Of a DNA stretch of 40,445 nt, positions 39,237 to 40,445 are shown in pieces. The notes beneath the pieces were generated by a model. It was given only the letters and a program-made list of their open reading frames with translations, was not told the origin of the DNA and made no database searches. Position 1 is the stretch's first letter. Each line of letters begins with the position of its first letter. The stretch covers positions 1 to 40,445 of IMG/VR virus record IMGVR_UViG_3300037102_000031. One strand, 5' to 3'. The translations under genes and the position numbers were made by a program. The DNA comes from a virus.

Positions 39237-40445
39237 TTTTCTTCTTCGGTCGCATCCTCAAATTGCATCCGCCAGCCAATGTACCGCATCGGGACGTGCG
39301 CGCTTTCGCCGTTCCTGATTTTGTCGAGAATAAACACAGCCTTGCCTCGCAGGGCGTCGTTGTCGCGGTTGTAAAGCTCTTCGCGAAAGATCAGACCGCC
39401 AACGTCGGCAATCTGTTCTATTGCTCCCGATCCCCGAAAATCACTTAGCTCCGGCTTACGCTTAGTCTTGGGAGCATCGCGAGACAACTGGCTCAGTAGG
39501 ATTATCGGGACATGGACCCTTTTGGTGATGTCTTGAATATCGAGGCAGATAGAACTTAACCTCTCATCCCCGGAAAGCCTAGTGTTGTTAGCCTTCATAA
39601 TCTGGATATAGTCCAGGATTGACAGCTTGATGTGGAACTTCTCGATCATCGACTCAATCCTGGTGTGATACTCAGACGGGCTGATCCCAGAACGGGCATC
39701 CATATAGATGGGCAACTCGTAGATGACAGAGCTTGCCTCCGCCAGTTTCTTCTCTTCAAGCTCTGAAATCTGCCCGCGCCGGAAGCGCATAAAGGACACG
39801 CCCGCTTCTGTGCAAATAAGCCGGTAGAAAAGGCTCCGCTTGCTCATTTCCAGAGAGAATATGGCGACAGGATCGCCGCCACCGGCAACGTGCCGCGCGA
39901 TGTTAAGGGCCATCGCCGTCTTGCCAGCCCGCGCCGTTCCGCCTATGACCCAGATCTCGTCGTTGTGGAACCCGTCCGTTGCCTCGTCTACGCCTTTGAA
40001 GCCCGTCAGGATTCCAGGCTCATGTAGGGGGGGGTTGAGGAGGTGGTCAATCCCGTCTGGGTACGTCTCGATGTAATGGGCTACGCTCTCTGGGCCGTCC
40101 CTCTCGGTGTCGTCAACCGCGTCTCGCAGGTTCGCCGTCAGGGAGCCGACAATCTTCTGTGGCTCCTCCTGCCCTAAGAAACTGCGCTGCATCGCCTCGT
40201 TGGCTAAGAAGATGATGCGCCTGCGGGCCGTCAGTTTCTTTAGGATGTCAACATAGGAAGCATAGTTGGGGATGTCTGGCATCCCGTCCGCTAGGCTGAC
40301 GATGTAGCTCAGCCCACCGACCCGCTCTAGATTCCCTCGCGACAGGAGATAGTCGTGGAGCGTCACTTCATCGACGGCCACACCCTTGCGGCTTAGGTCT
40401 TGGATTGCGGAGAAGAGGTGGCGGTTGGCTTCCAGGACAAAATCA
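39230..40445 (-). CDS. dnaB: Replicative DNA helicase, DnaB type, 5' end outside window
   Basis: 404 residues visible; the frame is open to the window edge (DFVLEANRHLFSAIQDLSRKG precedes the GTG at 40381), so the true start lies beyond 40445. The N-terminal part matches the DnaB N-terminal domain (the primase-contact region). Walker A is GGTARAGKTA (residues ~168-177 of the visible part), Walker B is LSILDYIQIM, and 'IILLSQLSRDAPKTKRKPELSDFRGSGAIEQIADVGGLIFREE' is the DnaB block with the Arg finger and the 'SGxIEQxAD' signature. It unwinds DNA ahead of the phage fork. The stop codon lies within a copy of the dispersed motif. Confidence 0.92.
   Translation of the reverse strand, partial: DFVLEANRHLFSAIQDLSRKGVAVDEVTLHDYLLSRGNLERVGGLSYIVSLADGMPDIPNYASYVDILKKLTARRRIIFLANEAMQRSFLGQEEPQKIVGSLTANLRDAVDDTERDGPESVAHYIETYPDGIDHLLNPPLHEPGILTGFKGVDEATDGFHNDEIWVIGGTARAGKTAMALNIARHVAGGGDPVAIFSLEMSKRSLFYRLICTEAGVSFMRFRRGQISELEEKKLAEASSVIYELPIYMDARSGISPSEYHTRIESMIEKFHIKLSILDYIQIMKANNTRLSGDERLSSICLDIQDITKRVHVPIILLSQLSRDAPKTKRKPELSDFRGSGAIEQIADVGGLIFREELYNRDNDALRGKAVFILDKIRNGESAHVPMRYIGWRMQFEDATEEEKS

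Noticed and set aside
1-40445. tRNA genes, integrase, repressor or attachment sites
   Set aside because: I looked for tRNA-like T-loops and for recombinase or repressor motifs and saw none, so lysogeny is not supported by this window.

Overview
The window is a stretch of a tailed double-stranded DNA phage genome, most likely with podovirus-type virion architecture. It has two convergent gene blocks. The left block (1-29390, + strand) encodes late virion and lysis proteins. The right block (29394-40445, - strand) encodes replication, recombination, sugar-transfer and small accessory proteins. I see no integrase, repressor, tRNA, CRISPR array or insertion sequence. Terminase, portal and major capsid genes are not here and presumably lie outside the window. 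The host cannot be read from the sequence. Sec-type signal peptides ending in A-x-A-Q on several tail genes are compatible with a Gram-negative soil host such as an acidobacterium, but this is a weak hint.

Left block. 1-7432 holds adhesion genes: a tail fibre cut by the window edge, a signal-peptide protein, a DUF2341/LamG-like lectin protein, four very small genes, an adaptor-like structural protein and an 828-residue pectate-lyase-fold tailspike. 7458-9872 holds a lysis-like set: two coiled-coil proteins each with one membrane segment, small genes, an adaptor-like protein and a GH24 lysozyme with intact Glu-Asp-Thr catalytic residues. 9869-17685 holds more structural proteins, including one of 1342 residues. 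17682-29390 looks like an ejection-protein module in T7-like order: a GNAT-like protein, a Gln/Ala-rich protein of 204 residues, a 599-residue protein, and a 2886-residue large polyvalent protein with a DdrB-like ParB domain.

Right block, read right to left. A DnaB-type helicase (cut by the window edge) is followed by an unrecognised protein, an HNH nuclease, a basic small protein, an acidic-tailed protein, a zinc-finger protein and a RuvC-like nuclease. Then come a TPR-glycosyltransferase, an Acb2/Tad1-type anti-defence protein with an extra Cys-rich C-terminus, two small genes, a GT4 glycosyltransferase, a methyltransferase and a run of small genes. Most neighbours overlap by 1-8 bases (ATGA, TGATG, TAATG), so this is probably one long operon. 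A strong sigma70-type promoter at 32173-32201 restarts transcription inside it.

Most notable: (1) seven copies of a 14-base dyad motif, GTCTNNATCYAGAC, spread over both blocks and always reading in the direction of transcription; copies at 25838 and 35468 share 19 identical bases but encode different peptides; (2) the Acb2/Tad1 fusion; (3) a gene at 30019-30946 interrupted by an in-frame stop and by a one-base shift at an A8 run, with a convincing protein end in the shifted frame; (4) the giant ejection-type polyvalent protein.
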